Positions 25,124 to 34,593 of a stretch of DNA of 64,000 bases are shown piece by piece. Numbering within the stretch: position 1 is the stretch's first letter; each line of letters opens with the position of its first letter. The notes beneath the pieces are model-generated. The model had not been told where the DNA came from and did not search any database. It saw only the letters and a program-made list of their open reading frames with translations. Origin of the DNA: Nostoc sp. PCC 7524. GTDB lineage: Bacteria > Cyanobacteriota > Cyanobacteriia > Cyanobacteriales > Nostocaceae. Location of the stretch: NCBI RefSeq assembly GCF_000316645.1, contig NC_019684.1:3873501-3937500 (forward strand), in the 5' to 3' direction. A program made the position numbers and the translations under genes.

Positions 25124-25696
25124 CTAGCCTCTGCCCTCATACAGATTATGAGATGACTGTTTAGCACTACAAAGAGCGCAAACACTCCAACGCTGAAGTT
25201 CACCGGGGGGTGTGGGACACTGGCATTGAGGGCAAAGAGGTAAGCTTTGCGATCGCACTTGGATAGTTTTAGCCCAAAACTCAAAAGCTTGATGGGCATT
25301 TTGTCCAGTGGGTTGAATATCAGTATGGTAGCTGTCGCTATCACCTAAATAACTGGGATGTTCTGTAGGTAATACTGTTGATTCTGGCTTTACTATCTCT
25401 GGAGAATGTTGCCATCCCGCAGTAGAGAAGCGAATATCCAGCAAAGACACAGACAGTTTGGTATTGAGCTTGTTAAGTAGTGTTCTCCGACTAAATGTCA
25501 AATTTTGCGCCCAGGCTGCGCTAGAAGTTGCCACGCGCAAAACATCACGCTGCATGGATAATGGACGAGAGTGTTTAGCCGCCGCAGTGCCAACAATTTC
25601 TGCCCAGCATTGCAGCACAAGTTGAAATGGTTCTTCCCGCCATTTAGCTTGCTGTTCTAGAACACCTAAAATATCATTAACTGATTTCCAAGACAT
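25124..25696 (-). CDS. DciA/DUF721-like protein with C-terminal zinc ribbon
   Basis: An in-frame ATG at 25717 adds MWLWFGK, but MSWKSVNDIL from 25696 fits the family start better (190 residues). Residues 1-95 match DUF721/DciA: VLEQQAKWREEPFQLVLQCW, AEIVGTAAAKHSRPLSMQRD, VLRVATSSAAWAQNLTF. DciA-type proteins load the replicative helicase DnaB. The C-terminus has a probable zinc ribbon (LCPQCQCPTPPGE..VCALC), and a disordered linker separates the two parts. No operon partner is visible. Confidence 0.8.
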   Translation of the reverse strand: MSWKSVNDILGVLEQQAKWREEPFQLVLQCWAEIVGTAAAKHSRPLSMQRDVLRVATSSAAWAQNLTFSRRTLLNKLNTKLSVSLLDIRFSTAGWQHSPEIVKPESTVLPTEHPSYLGDSDSYHTDIQPTGQNAHQAFEFWAKTIQVRSQSLPLCPQCQCPTPPGELQRWSVCALCSAKQSSHNLYEGRG

Positions 25697-25820
25697 CTTG
25701 CCAAACCATAGCCACAATAGAAATTGGTTCTGGGATCTATACTAATCAACTATTTTCGTTAGGATTGGCACAAAAGTATTTACAGTTAATCCAGCAGTCT
25801 ACGTTGGAGGCACAGAGGCA

Positions 25821-27032
25821 ATGAGTCAAAACCCCCTGATGGATTCCGGTACGCGATCGCCTAAAACACCCACACTCAAGCCGGCATTAGCCGCAGCACT
25901 AGCTAGTTTAGAAGTGCAGTTAGATCAAGAATTAGCCCGTTACCGACGCACACGCATGGGAGTGAGGGCAGCCAGCCAACCTGCCGTGAATAGTTACATC
26001 AATAATCATCCTCAAGAGGTGACTCCCAAAAATACCACAGTGGCTAATACTCAGGCACCAATTGTAGAAATTAGAAACCATACAACCCCTACACCTGTTA
26101 CTGAAACCCCAACCGCACCACTACCACCAGAACCACCTCAGATTCCTACTGCGGCTGAGTCGAATACACAAATTCCCCTACCTCCCCCCGATGCCGCTAG
26201 TAGCATAGTTCCTGCCACTAGCCAAACTCATCAGAATGACAAGCTGCTAGCCGATGACACACCTACCCAACCAGATGACTACTTAGAATCAAGTGAAGCA
26301 TTACTACGTAGTTTGACGGATGAACAACCACAAACTGAGAACCAACCCAGCAATTCTAACGATAGTCTGCTATCACCCTTGGGTATAGGCTCCATGTTGC
26401 TGTTACTACTAGCAAGTTTGACATTGGGATATGTGGTATTTAACCCAAAAAGCTTACCCCAGTTTAATTTCAGTCGATTATTTAACAGTAACTCAGCACC
26501 CAGTGACGAAAATTCAGAGGTAGTTAGCACCAACTCCCAGCCCCAACCACAGCCAGAACTCACACCTATACCTAAGTATCCCAACCTAGCTGCTCAAGAA
26601 TTTCCACAAGTCAGAGATCCTAACGATATAGTTGGCTTACAACCTAAAATTCAACCAACACCTATAGCCCCATCTAACCCTGTTACTATCCCTACACCAG
26701 TCATTCCCCCAGCTATCAATCCTTTACCACAGTTGCAACCTTTACCACCAATCGATCTATCTCCTACCCCACAACCTCCGCCAACACCTACCGCTACACC
26801 AACCCAGGCAAATACAGAAATCAAACCAGCAGCAGATGGACGTTACTACATAGTGGCAGACAATCAAGGGGCGAGTTCTTTGGCGGCTGCTAGACAGGTA
26901 GTTCCAGACGCTTACCTATCAAATAATCAAAAATTAATTTATCTGGGCGCTCTTAAAACAAAAGCAGAAGCGCAACAACGGCTCAAGCAATTACAAGCCA
27001 AGGGCATTCCAGCTAGGGTACAGCAGCCATGA
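25821..27032 (+). CDS. Pro-rich single-pass membrane protein with SPOR-like C-terminus
   Basis: This 403-residue protein has a charged N-terminus (ASLEVQLDQELARYRRTR), a long Pro/Thr/Gln-rich disordered region, one transmembrane helix at about 187-206 (SMLLLLLASLTLGYVVF), another Pro-rich linker and a C-terminal domain of about 70 residues. That domain (GRYYIVADNQGASSLAAARQ...KLIYLGALKTKAEAQQRLKQ..GIPARV) has the spacing of a SPOR-type repeat, which binds denuded septal peptidoglycan in known proteins. It is 132 bp upstream of the PspA/Vipp1 pair. A role in envelope or division is inferred. Confidence 0.7.
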   Translation: MSQNPLMDSGTRSPKTPTLKPALAAALASLEVQLDQELARYRRTRMGVRAASQPAVNSYINNHPQEVTPKNTTVANTQAPIVEIRNHTTPTPVTETPTAPLPPEPPQIPTAAESNTQIPLPPPDAASSIVPATSQTHQNDKLLADDTPTQPDDYLESSEALLRSLTDEQPQTENQPSNSNDSLLSPLGIGSMLLLLLASLTLGYVVFNPKSLPQFNFSRLFNSNSAPSDENSEVVSTNSQPQPQPELTPIPKYPNLAAQEFPQVRDPNDIVGLQPKIQPTPIAPSNPVTIPTPVIPPAINPLPQLQPLPPIDLSPTPQPPPTPTATPTQANTEIKPAADGRYYIVADNQGASSLAAARQVVPDAYLSNNQKLIYLGALKTKAEAQQRLKQLQAKGIPARVQQP

Positions 27033-27164
27033 GGGACAAAAATTTAAGATAGGATGGGTAAGACGTTGACAATCTAGCCTGCCTGTTAACCGTCGCTACC
27101 CTGAATTCGACATTAATTTTTGTAAATTTTCAATTTCCCAAAGGGATCTGAGTGGAGAGCCGAC

Positions 27165-27890
27165 ATGGAATTGATCAAGCGGATCGTGAGAGTAGTCAAC
27201 GCTAATCTCAATAGTTTGCTAGGCAGTGCCGAAGATCCAGAGAAAGTTCTGGAACAAACCGTCATGGAAATGCAGGAAAACTTGCTGCTATTGCGCCAGG
27301 GAGTAGCCCAGGCGATCGCTACCCAAAAACGCACTGAACGCCAAGCCGCATCCGCCCAGTCAACCGCCGAAGAATGGTATCGTCGCGCCCAACTGGCTCT
27401 ACAACAAGGCAATGAACCTCTAGCCAAAGAAGCCCTTACTAAACGCCACGCCTATCTGGAAACTGCCACAGCTTTAACTAACCAAATCCAACAGCAAAAT
27501 GATATTGTAGTCAGGCTCAAGCAGGATATGCGGACACTAGAGTTAAAAATTTCTGAGGCGAAAACTAAAAAAGATATGTACATTGCTCGCGCTCGTGCCG
27601 CCGCCGCCTCCTATAAACTCCAAGATATGCTCAGTGAAGTTTCCGCTACTAGCAGCTTGAGTGCATTTGAGCGCATGGAAGAAAAAGTTTTACAAATAGA
27701 AGCCCAATCAGAAGCAATTAGTCAACTTGATAGTAACGACTTAGAAAAACAATTTGCCTCCTTGGCAACTGCTAATGATGTTGATGGCGAACTAGCAGCG
27801 ATGAAAGCCCAGGCGTTGGAGGATGCCAACAAGACACAGCCACAGCAACTACCTGAAAGTCAAAACTCTGAAAAATTGGGCAATCCTTAA
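27165..27890 (+). CDS. PspA/IM30 family protein, first paralogue
   Basis: This 241-residue ESCRT-III-like coiled coil has the start MELIKRIVRVVNANLNSLLG, EDPEKVLEQTVMEMQENLL and the highly conserved SEAKTKKDMYIARARAA and FERMEEKVLQIEAQ. These proteins coat and remodel membranes under stress. It lacks the Vipp1-type C-terminal helix and ends in a Gln-rich tail, so it is more PspA-like than its neighbour. Roughly half of its residues match the next gene, pointing to tandem duplication. Confidence 0.9.
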   Translation: MELIKRIVRVVNANLNSLLGSAEDPEKVLEQTVMEMQENLLLLRQGVAQAIATQKRTERQAASAQSTAEEWYRRAQLALQQGNEPLAKEALTKRHAYLETATALTNQIQQQNDIVVRLKQDMRTLELKISEAKTKKDMYIARARAAAASYKLQDMLSEVSATSSLSAFERMEEKVLQIEAQSEAISQLDSNDLEKQFASLATANDVDGELAAMKAQALEDANKTQPQQLPESQNSEKLGNP

Positions 27891-28034
27891 ATATAGGATA
27901 TATCTTAACAATTAGGGGGTGTTGGCAGGTACCGAACCAAACCGGAAAGATTACATTAAAAATGGAAGTTATTAAATAGTAAAAAAGCGAACTACCCAAC
28001 CAAGCGCGTAAACTTCACAAGGGAAAACAAAGTT

Positions 28035-28814
28035 ATGGGATTATTTGATCGCATTAAGCGAGTTGTCGGTGCAAACCTCAATGATTTAGTTAGTAAAGCT
28101 GAAGATCCAGAGAAAATGCTGGAACAAGCCATCCTGGAAATGCAGGAAGACTTAGTTCAGTTGCGTCAGGGAGTAGCCCAAGCGATCGCTGCCCAAAAAC
28201 GGACTGAGAAACAGTATAACGACGCTCAAAACGAAATTAATAAGTGGCAACGCAACGCCCAACTCGCACTGCAAAAAGGCGATGAGAACCTAGCCAGACA
28301 AGCCCTAGAACGTAAAAAAACTTATACCGAAACCAGTACAGCCCTCAAAACTAGCTTAGATCAACAAAGCACTCAAGTTGAAACCCTCAAGCGCAACTTA
28401 ATCCAGCTAGAGAGCAAACTTTCTGAAGCTAAAACCAAGAAAGAAATGCTCAAAGCGCGGATTACCACTGCCAAAGCCCAAGAGCAACTCCAAGGCATGG
28501 TGCGGGGGATGAATACTAGCAGTGCCATGGCAGCCTTTGAGCGCATGGAAGAAAAAGTCCTGATGCAAGAAGCCCGCGCCCAGTCAGCAGCCGAGTTAGC
28601 AGGCGCAGACTTAGAAACCCAATTTGCGCGGTTGGAAGCGGGTAGCGATGTTGATGATGAACTAGCAGCCTTGAAAGCATCTCTAGCACCTGCAACCCCA
28701 CCCAATCAACCCCAACTCCCCCCCCAACAAGAACAACAATCGACTGCTCCCAAATCTAACGAAGTGGTTGACAGTGAGTTGGAAGCCCTACGCAAGCAAT
28801 TGGATCAAATGTAA
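28035..28814 (+). CDS. vipp1: Vipp1/IM30 thylakoid membrane protein
   Basis: This 259-residue PspA-family protein has MGLFDRIKRVVGANLNDLVS, EDPEKMLEQAILEMQEDLVQ and FERMEEKVLMQEARAQS. After the core there is a Pro/Gln linker and the extra C-terminal helix VVDSELEALRKQLDQM, the hallmark of Vipp1. It maintains and repairs thylakoid membranes. It lies 144 bp after the paralogue, with a terminator at 28842. Assigning vipp1 to this copy rests on the C-terminal helix. Confidence 0.88.
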   Translation: MGLFDRIKRVVGANLNDLVSKAEDPEKMLEQAILEMQEDLVQLRQGVAQAIAAQKRTEKQYNDAQNEINKWQRNAQLALQKGDENLARQALERKKTYTETSTALKTSLDQQSTQVETLKRNLIQLESKLSEAKTKKEMLKARITTAKAQEQLQGMVRGMNTSSAMAAFERMEEKVLMQEARAQSAAELAGADLETQFARLEAGSDVDDELAALKASLAPATPPNQPQLPPQQEQQSTAPKSNEVVDSELEALRKQLDQM

Positions 28815-28841
28815 TATTTGCAGAATACTAACTATAGCTAG

Positions 28842-28876
28842 TCCCACGCCTCTCGGTTGTGGGATTTTGTTTTTTA
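28842..28876 (+). terminator. Terminator after vipp1
   Basis: TCCCAC (28842-28847) pairs with GTGGGA (28859-28864) and is followed by TTTTGTTTTTT. It is 28 bases after the vipp1 stop. Confidence 0.8.
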
Positions 28877-29522
28877 GTCAACAACAGGGTGTTGGGGGTA
28901 GGGTGTAGGGTGTGGGGTTGTCGTAGACAGAGGCTACGGCAACCCCACACCCCGCCCCATCTAGGATAGTTTTTATTTATCTAAAAATCTGGTTTTTTGA
29001 CTTTTAATCAATATTTCAATAAATAAATCTTATTTTTTAGCCCGCACATTTCACAATAATTTTAATTTTCGGCTTACGTATCATAGGTTTTGAGCATTTT
29101 TACCCTTGATCAGCCTAATTTATACAAAACTTATAAGTATCTGTATATAATGCAAGCAATTACTTGCATTTACAAGCAAGTTCTTACATAATTTTCAAGA
29201 ACAACTAAGCCTCAAAAACAGCACCAACCAGTGCGCGTTTTTTCGATTGCTGGCAATTCATATCTTTATCGTCTCCAGTCTGCATAAACATATCTACATT
29301 CAACTGAAAGCTGATTATTCTCAAGAAACAAGGCAGTCGCGATGGAACAGATTTCACAGCCAAGAATCAAAGAGGGACTAGGATTTTTACGCAGATCAAC
29401 GCCCCGCTACCACTAACCGTACTTACAAGACAGCTATTCATGAGCGATCGCCCACAGTTCAAGCTATAAAAAATATCACACAAATTTCCCTAGTTAACAT
29501 TATTTGGACAAGTCAACAAAAT
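28877..29522. other. Long 5' region of the RND efflux operon
   Basis: The 646 bp contain a G-rich tandem repeat (GTAGGGTGTAGGGTGTGGGG, about 28890-28918), the palindrome annotated at 29150, and an AT-rich leader. A HIP1-type octamer is at about 29444. No protein frame is supported. Confidence 0.6.
29146..29186 (+). promoter_or_regulatory. Promoter -10 overlapped by a TetR-type palindrome
   Basis: ATGCAAG-CAATTA-CTTGCAT (29150-29169) is a perfect 7-6-7 inverted repeat. A second overlapping inverted repeat, ACTTGC/GCAAGT, extends to about 29183. A TATAAT at 29146-29151 overlaps the left arm, and no good -35 is seen. Efflux operons are commonly repressed by TetR-family regulators at such sites. 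The target operon starts 353 bp downstream; no regulator gene lies nearby. Confidence 0.5.
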
Positions 29523-31076
29523 ATGTCTCAATCAGATAATTCTCAATCTTCAGTACCTGTTGATATAGAAAACTCTACAGATGACGAAACTCAAGAAAGC
29601 TCCTTGGTAGAGGCAGAAAAACAATCTATACCTAATCCTCGCTGGCCTGTGATTGTCGGCATTATCTTAGTAATTGCAGGTGGTGGTTTTGGCTGGAAGT
29701 GGTGGCAAAGTAGCATGGCTGGGAATGCACCACCAGGGATGGCTGCGGGGAAACCGATGGGGATTCCCGTAAAATTAGCGACAATAGAGACAGAAACATT
29801 ACAAGAAAGCTCTGTATTTGTCGGTAGTTTAGAAGCTCCACGTTCAGTGGTATTGAGTCCAGAAATTGATGGACGAGTCAGCCAAATTTTAGTGAAAGAA
29901 GGCGATCGCATCCAAGAAGGCCAAGTAGTAGTTCGTCTGGAAAGTGATGATGTTCAAGCCCAGTTATTGCAAGCCAAAGCCTCATTAGAACAGTCCCGCG
30001 CCCGCCTAGCCGAACTTAAAGCCGGCACTCGCTCTGAAGAAATTGCCCAAGCCAGAGCGCGTGTAGCCCAAGCCCAAGCACGGTTAACAGATGCCCAAAC
30101 AGGAGCGCGTCCACAGGAAATTGCTCAAGCAGAAGCACAAATCGAATCAGCGAAATCTGATTTAGAGTTAGCCCAATCCAGAGCCAAACGATACGAACAA
30201 TTACGAAAAGAGGGAGCAGTTTCCCAAGACGTTTTAGAAGGATATCTCAGAGAACAGCGTAGTGCCGAAGCGAGATTACGGGAATCCCAGAAAAGGTTAG
30301 AACAACTGCAAAAAAGCCGTAGCTCCGATATTACAGAATTAGAAGCTGCCCTAGAACAGCAAAGACAAAACCTCAGACAACTAGAGAACGGCGCACGCCC
30401 AGAAGAAATAGCCCAAGCGCGATCGCAAGTTACCCAAGCCGCCGCCCAAGTCAAAGCGGCAGAAGTACAGGTGCGTTACACCAACGTCCTAGCACCATTC
30501 ACAGGGATTGTCGGTGATATCCCAGTCAGAGTTGGCAGCTTTGTCAGCCAAGGTGATCAACTCACCACACTGACGAGAAACAGCGCCTTAGAACTGAATA
30601 TATCCATTCCCATCAACCAAGCCACACAATTGCGGACAGGATTACCCGTCCAGATGTTAGATGCCCAAGGCAACCCCACCGCCACAGGTAAAATTAGTTT
30701 CATCGAACCCAACGCCAATGCTAATTCCCAAACAGTCTTAGCCAAAGCCACCTTTAGCAATGGCACGGGACAACTACTCAATCGCCAGTTAGTCCAAGCC
30801 AAAGTAATTTGGAATGAACGTCCAGGGGTGTTAATTCCCGTCACAGCCGTATCTCGTTTAGGTGGAGAAACCTTTGTATTTGTCGCTCAAGCCCCTGAAA
30901 AACCCCAACCAGGAGCGCCTCCATTAGTAGCTGTACAAAAATCAGTGAAATTGGGAGCGATTGAAGGTAACAATTATCAAATTCTAGAAGGACTAAAAGC
31001 CGGTGATCAAGTTGTAGTTTCCGGCATTCTCAACCTCACCAACGGCGCACCCATTATGGAAGGGAATAGGGAGTAG
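29523..31076 (+). CDS. RND efflux membrane fusion protein (HlyD/AcrA family)
   Basis: The 517 residues comprise a Ser/Glu-rich cytoplasmic arm, a transmembrane helix at about 39-58 (PVIVGIILVIAGGGFGW), a lipoyl half-motif (SPEIDGRVSQILVKEGDRIQ), a long coiled-coil hairpin of Ala/Gln/Arg repeats (about 140-310) and the second lipoyl half (VLAPFTGIVGDIPVRVGSFV). The hairpin holds three related motifs (ARSEEIAQAR, ARPQEIAQAE, ARPEEIAQAR), so it is internally duplicated. It pairs with the RND pump downstream. No outer-membrane factor gene accompanies them. Confidence 0.92.
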   Translation: MSQSDNSQSSVPVDIENSTDDETQESSLVEAEKQSIPNPRWPVIVGIILVIAGGGFGWKWWQSSMAGNAPPGMAAGKPMGIPVKLATIETETLQESSVFVGSLEAPRSVVLSPEIDGRVSQILVKEGDRIQEGQVVVRLESDDVQAQLLQAKASLEQSRARLAELKAGTRSEEIAQARARVAQAQARLTDAQTGARPQEIAQAEAQIESAKSDLELAQSRAKRYEQLRKEGAVSQDVLEGYLREQRSAEARLRESQKRLEQLQKSRSSDITELEAALEQQRQNLRQLENGARPEEIAQARSQVTQAAAQVKAAEVQVRYTNVLAPFTGIVGDIPVRVGSFVSQGDQLTTLTRNSALELNISIPINQATQLRTGLPVQMLDAQGNPTATGKISFIEPNANANSQTVLAKATFSNGTGQLLNRQLVQAKVIWNERPGVLIPVTAVSRLGGETFVFVAQAPEKPQPGAPPLVAVQKSVKLGAIEGNNYQILEGLKAGDQVVVSGILNLTNGAPIMEGNRE

Positions 31077-31230
31077 GGAGTAGGGAGTAGGGGATAGGGG
31101 ATAGGCAATAGGCAATAGGCAATAGGCAATAGTTATTATCCTCCACTCCCCTGCTCCCCTGCTCCCCCATCTCCCCCATCTCCCCCATCTCCCTCATCTC
31201 CCCCACTCCCCACTCCCCACTCCCCAAATT
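31077..31230. repeat. Short tandem repeats between MFP and RND genes
   Basis: Heptamer-like tandem repeats occupy the whole gap: GGGAGTA (x3), GGCAATA (x4), then C-rich CTCCCCCAT and ACTCCCC units up to the RND start. These are the short tandemly repeated repetitive sequences typical of heterocystous cyanobacteria. They sit inside an operon. Confidence 0.85.
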
Positions 31231-34200
31231 ATGTTTGTTGATTTCTTCATTAAGCGGCCAGTCTTTTCTACAGTCTGCGCGTTAATTATTTTACTCATCG
31301 GAGCAATCAGTATTCCCACTCTCCCTATTGCCCGCTTCCCAGATATTAGTCCTACTCAAATCAACGTTGCTGCTAACTATACTGGCGCGAGTGCAGAGGT
31401 AGTTGAAAGTGGCGTAACGAATATCTTAGAACGGCAAATTAACGGTGTTGAGGGTGTTAAATATATTACTTCCAGCAGCAGTAACGATGGCTCTAGTAAC
31501 ATTACAGTTACTTTTGAGGCCTCGCGGGATAAAGATATTGCTGCCGTCGATGTCCAAAATCGTGTTTCTGCGGCTGAAGCCCAACTACCAGATGTTGTGC
31601 AACGTACAGGGGTACGGGTAACTAAGCAATCTAATAATATTTTGCTAGCGATCGGCTTGTACACCGATAATCAGGAATATGACAATATCTTTCTCAGCAA
31701 TTACGCAGACCTTTACTTAGCAGATGCTTTAAAAAGAGTTAAAGGTGTAGGTAATGTGCAGATTTTTGGCGAACGTCGCTATGCGATGCGTCTATGGCTA
31801 GATCCCAATCGCCTCGCTAGTCGGGGTTTAACTACAGCCGATGTCTCCAGGGCGCTGACGGAACAAAACTTGCAAGTTGGTGCGGGAAGAATTGGCCAAG
31901 AACCAGCACCCAAAGGACAACAATATCAACTTGATGTACGTGCTGTTAGCCGATTAACGGATACAAAAGAATTTGAAGAACTTGTCCTAAAAACTGAAAA
32001 TGATGGCACTTTAGTTAAACTCAGAGATGTCGGTAGAGCCGAACTAGGGGCAGAAAATTACAATACATTTTTACGATTTCGCGCCAAAGATGCCGTTGGT
32101 TTAGGGATTTATCAAGTTCCTGGGAGTAACGCCTTGGATGTAGCCAGGGGAGTGAAAGAGGAAATGGCGCGATTAGCTCCGAGTTTTCCCCCAGGGATGA
32201 AATATCAAGTAGCTTTCGACACCACAATGTTTGTTGAAGAATCTCTGTCAGAAGTAGTCAAGACGCTATTAATGGCAGTGGTGCTGGTGGTGCTAGTGAT
32301 TTTTGTGTTTTTACAAGACTGGCGCACTACCTTAATTCCAGCATTAACAATTCCTTTGGCTTTAATTGGGACATTCGCTTTTGTCAAAGCTTTTAACTTT
32401 TCGATTAATAGTTTGACCTTGTTTGGTTTGACTCTGGCATCGGGGATGGTGGTAGACGATGCGATTGTTGTAGTTGAACAAATTAGCCGTTTTATTCAAG
32501 ATAAGGGTGTCAATCCTCGCCGTGCTGCTAGTGAGTCAATGGCAGAACTGTTTGGTGCAGTTATCGCTACTTCTTTAGTATTGATGGCGGTGTTTATTCC
32601 TGTGGCATTCTTCCCCGGAACTACTGGCGCACTTTATCGCCAATTTGCCTTAACTATCGCCTTCTCGATTGTCATTTCGACTTTTTTGGCTTTGACTCTG
32701 ACACCATCTTTGTGTGCTTTGTTACTGCGTCAAGGACAAAAACCATCAGGCTGGCTGGGTTGGATGTTTGATCAGTTTAATCGCTTTCTTGATGGGGTAA
32801 GGGAAAAATATAGGCGATCGCTTGTTTTCCTCACCCACATCAAAGGCATTATCATTGGTCTATTCATTGTTTCCTTGGGCATGACAGCATGGCTTTATAC
32901 CTCAGTTCCCACAGCCTTTTTACCCGATGAAGACCAAGGTTATTTCATTACCATTATTCAAGGGCCGCAAGGGGTTTCACTGCAATACACTAGCGATGTG
33001 ATGGCACAGGTAGAAAAAGAAATCCTGCCACTACCTGAAGTTGTCGGTACCTTTGCTGTCGGAGGCTTTGGTTTTAGTGGTAGCACTGCCAATACTGGGG
33101 TTATTTTTACTACCTTAAAGCCTTGGGCTGAACGTACTAGACCCGATCAATCAGTACAAGCAATTATCGGGAAATTGCGCGGAAAACTATTATCTATCCC
33201 AGAAGCCAGAGTCTTTCCTGTTAATCCCCCAGGAATTCAAGGTTTGGGCAACTTTGGCGGTTTTACCTTTCAACTCCAAGATCGCAGAGGGAATAGCGGC
33301 TTAGAAGATTTGGTGCAGACAATGGGGCAATTACTAGGACGCGCCAATCAAACACCAGGATTACAAGCGGTGTTTAGTACCTTTGCGGCGAATACACCAC
33401 AGCTATTGGTGGAAGTAGACCGCAACAAAGCCAAAGCCCTACAAGTTGCTATAGATGATATTTTTAGCACCTTACAAACTGCGTTGGGTTCTCAATATGT
33501 AAATGATTTCAATCTGCAACAGCGTAATTATCGAGTGTATATACAAGCAGACAAACAGTTTCGCGCTAACCCCAAAGATATTGAACAATTGTATGTGCGA
33601 TCGCAAACTAATCAAATGATTCCCCTCAGCAACTTAGTCAAAATTAGTTCTGTAGTGGGAGCGCAAACCATCAACCACTATAATCTGTTCCGTTCCATAG
33701 AAATTAATGGTGCTGCTGCTCCTGGTTTTAGTTCCGGGGATGCCCTCCAGAAAATGGCTCAATTAGCCCAAGAAATTTTACCCCCTGGCTATGGTTATGA
33801 ATGGTCTGGTACTTCTCTAGAAGAACAGGAATCTGGTGGTTTAGCACCTCTGATTTTTGGATTAGGACTGGTCTTTGTATTTTTGGTACTAGCCGCGCAA
33901 TACGAAAACTACATAGACCCGATGATTATTCTCTTATCAGTGCCTTTAGCAATTTTTGGCGCACTGGTAGCGCAATCAATGCGAGGTTTTGCCAATGACG
34001 TTTACTGTCAAATTGGTTTAGTAATGTTGATTGGTTTAGCCAGTAAAAATGCAATTTTGATTGTGGAGTTCGCTAACCAACTGCATGAACAAGGACTTCC
34101 CATTGCCAAAGCCGCAATTGAAGCCGCCCAAGAACGTTTACGCCCAATTCTCATGACTGCCTTTTCCACCCTCATCGGGATTTTCCCCTTAACCATCGCC

Positions 34201-34422
34201 ACAGGTGCAGGTGCAGGGAGTCGCCAATCTTTAGGAACAGCCGTGTTTGGCGGGATGCTGATTGCTACTTTTTTAAGCTTGTTTGTCGTGCCTGTCTTGT
34301 ATATTGTAATTAAGACAATGACTGAAGGCTTGTTCAAATCAAATCAGAAGCCAGCCTTAGAAACAGGTGCAACCTCATTGGATAGAAAAACTGCGGCTTC
34401 TGTTACTAAAAACCATGATTGA
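31231..34422 (+). CDS. RND-type multidrug efflux pump (HAE1/AcrB family)
   Basis: This 1063-residue inner-membrane proton-driven transporter has the canonical start MFVDFFIKRPVFSTVCALII, two large periplasmic loops, and TM4 with the proton-relay aspartates (GMVVDDAIVVVEQ, about residue 409). The TM10 lysine is in LASKNAILIVEFANQ. Length is normal for AcrB-like pumps. The protein partners with the MFP upstream. Substrates cannot be read from sequence. A short repeat array, rather than the usual few bases, separates the genes. Confidence 0.95.
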   Translation: MFVDFFIKRPVFSTVCALIILLIGAISIPTLPIARFPDISPTQINVAANYTGASAEVVESGVTNILERQINGVEGVKYITSSSSNDGSSNITVTFEASRDKDIAAVDVQNRVSAAEAQLPDVVQRTGVRVTKQSNNILLAIGLYTDNQEYDNIFLSNYADLYLADALKRVKGVGNVQIFGERRYAMRLWLDPNRLASRGLTTADVSRALTEQNLQVGAGRIGQEPAPKGQQYQLDVRAVSRLTDTKEFEELVLKTENDGTLVKLRDVGRAELGAENYNTFLRFRAKDAVGLGIYQVPGSNALDVARGVKEEMARLAPSFPPGMKYQVAFDTTMFVEESLSEVVKTLLMAVVLVVLVIFVFLQDWRTTLIPALTIPLALIGTFAFVKAFNFSINSLTLFGLTLASGMVVDDAIVVVEQISRFIQDKGVNPRRAASESMAELFGAVIATSLVLMAVFIPVAFFPGTTGALYRQFALTIAFSIVISTFLALTLTPSLCALLLRQGQKPSGWLGWMFDQFNRFLDGVREKYRRSLVFLTHIKGIIIGLFIVSLGMTAWLYTSVPTAFLPDEDQGYFITIIQGPQGVSLQYTSDVMAQVEKEILPLPEVVGTFAVGGFGFSGSTANTGVIFTTLKPWAERTRPDQSVQAIIGKLRGKLLSIPEARVFPVNPPGIQGLGNFGGFTFQLQDRRGNSGLEDLVQTMGQLLGRANQTPGLQAVFSTFAANTPQLLVEVDRNKAKALQVAIDDIFSTLQTALGSQYVNDFNLQQRNYRVYIQADKQFRANPKDIEQLYVRSQTNQMIPLSNLVKISSVVGAQTINHYNLFRSIEINGAAAPGFSSGDALQKMAQLAQEILPPGYGYEWSGTSLEEQESGGLAPLIFGLGLVFVFLVLAAQYENYIDPMIILLSVPLAIFGALVAQSMRGFANDVYCQIGLVMLIGLASKNAILIVEFANQLHEQGLPIAKAAIEAAQERLRPILMTAFSTLIGIFPLTIATGAGAGSRQSLGTAVFGGMLIATFLSLFVVPVLYIVIKTMTEGLFKSNQKPALETGATSLDRKTAASVTKNHD

Positions 34423-34593
34423 GGGAGTGGGGAGTAGGGAAGTAGGGAGTAGGGGAAGATGAGGGAGTGAAGGGAGACAAGGTAGACAAGGTAGACAAGG
34501 TAGAATTTTTACCCAGTCCCCAATCCCCAATCCCCAATCCCCAATCCCCAGTCCCCAACCCCCAATACCCCTACTTGTCATCAGGTGTTGCTT
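34423..34593. repeat. Short tandem repeats with a dispersed 34-bp motif
   Basis: GGGGAGTAGGGAGTAGGG-type and AATCCCC-type arrays flank the segment 34488-34521 (AAGGTAGACAAGGTAGAATT then TTTACCCAGTCCCC), which is identical to 55417-55450. It is probably non-coding. Confidence 0.82.

Noticed and set aside
28035..28814. Second IM30 paralogue as duplicate pseudogene
   Set aside because: Full length, with the diagnostic C-terminal helix and its own terminator.
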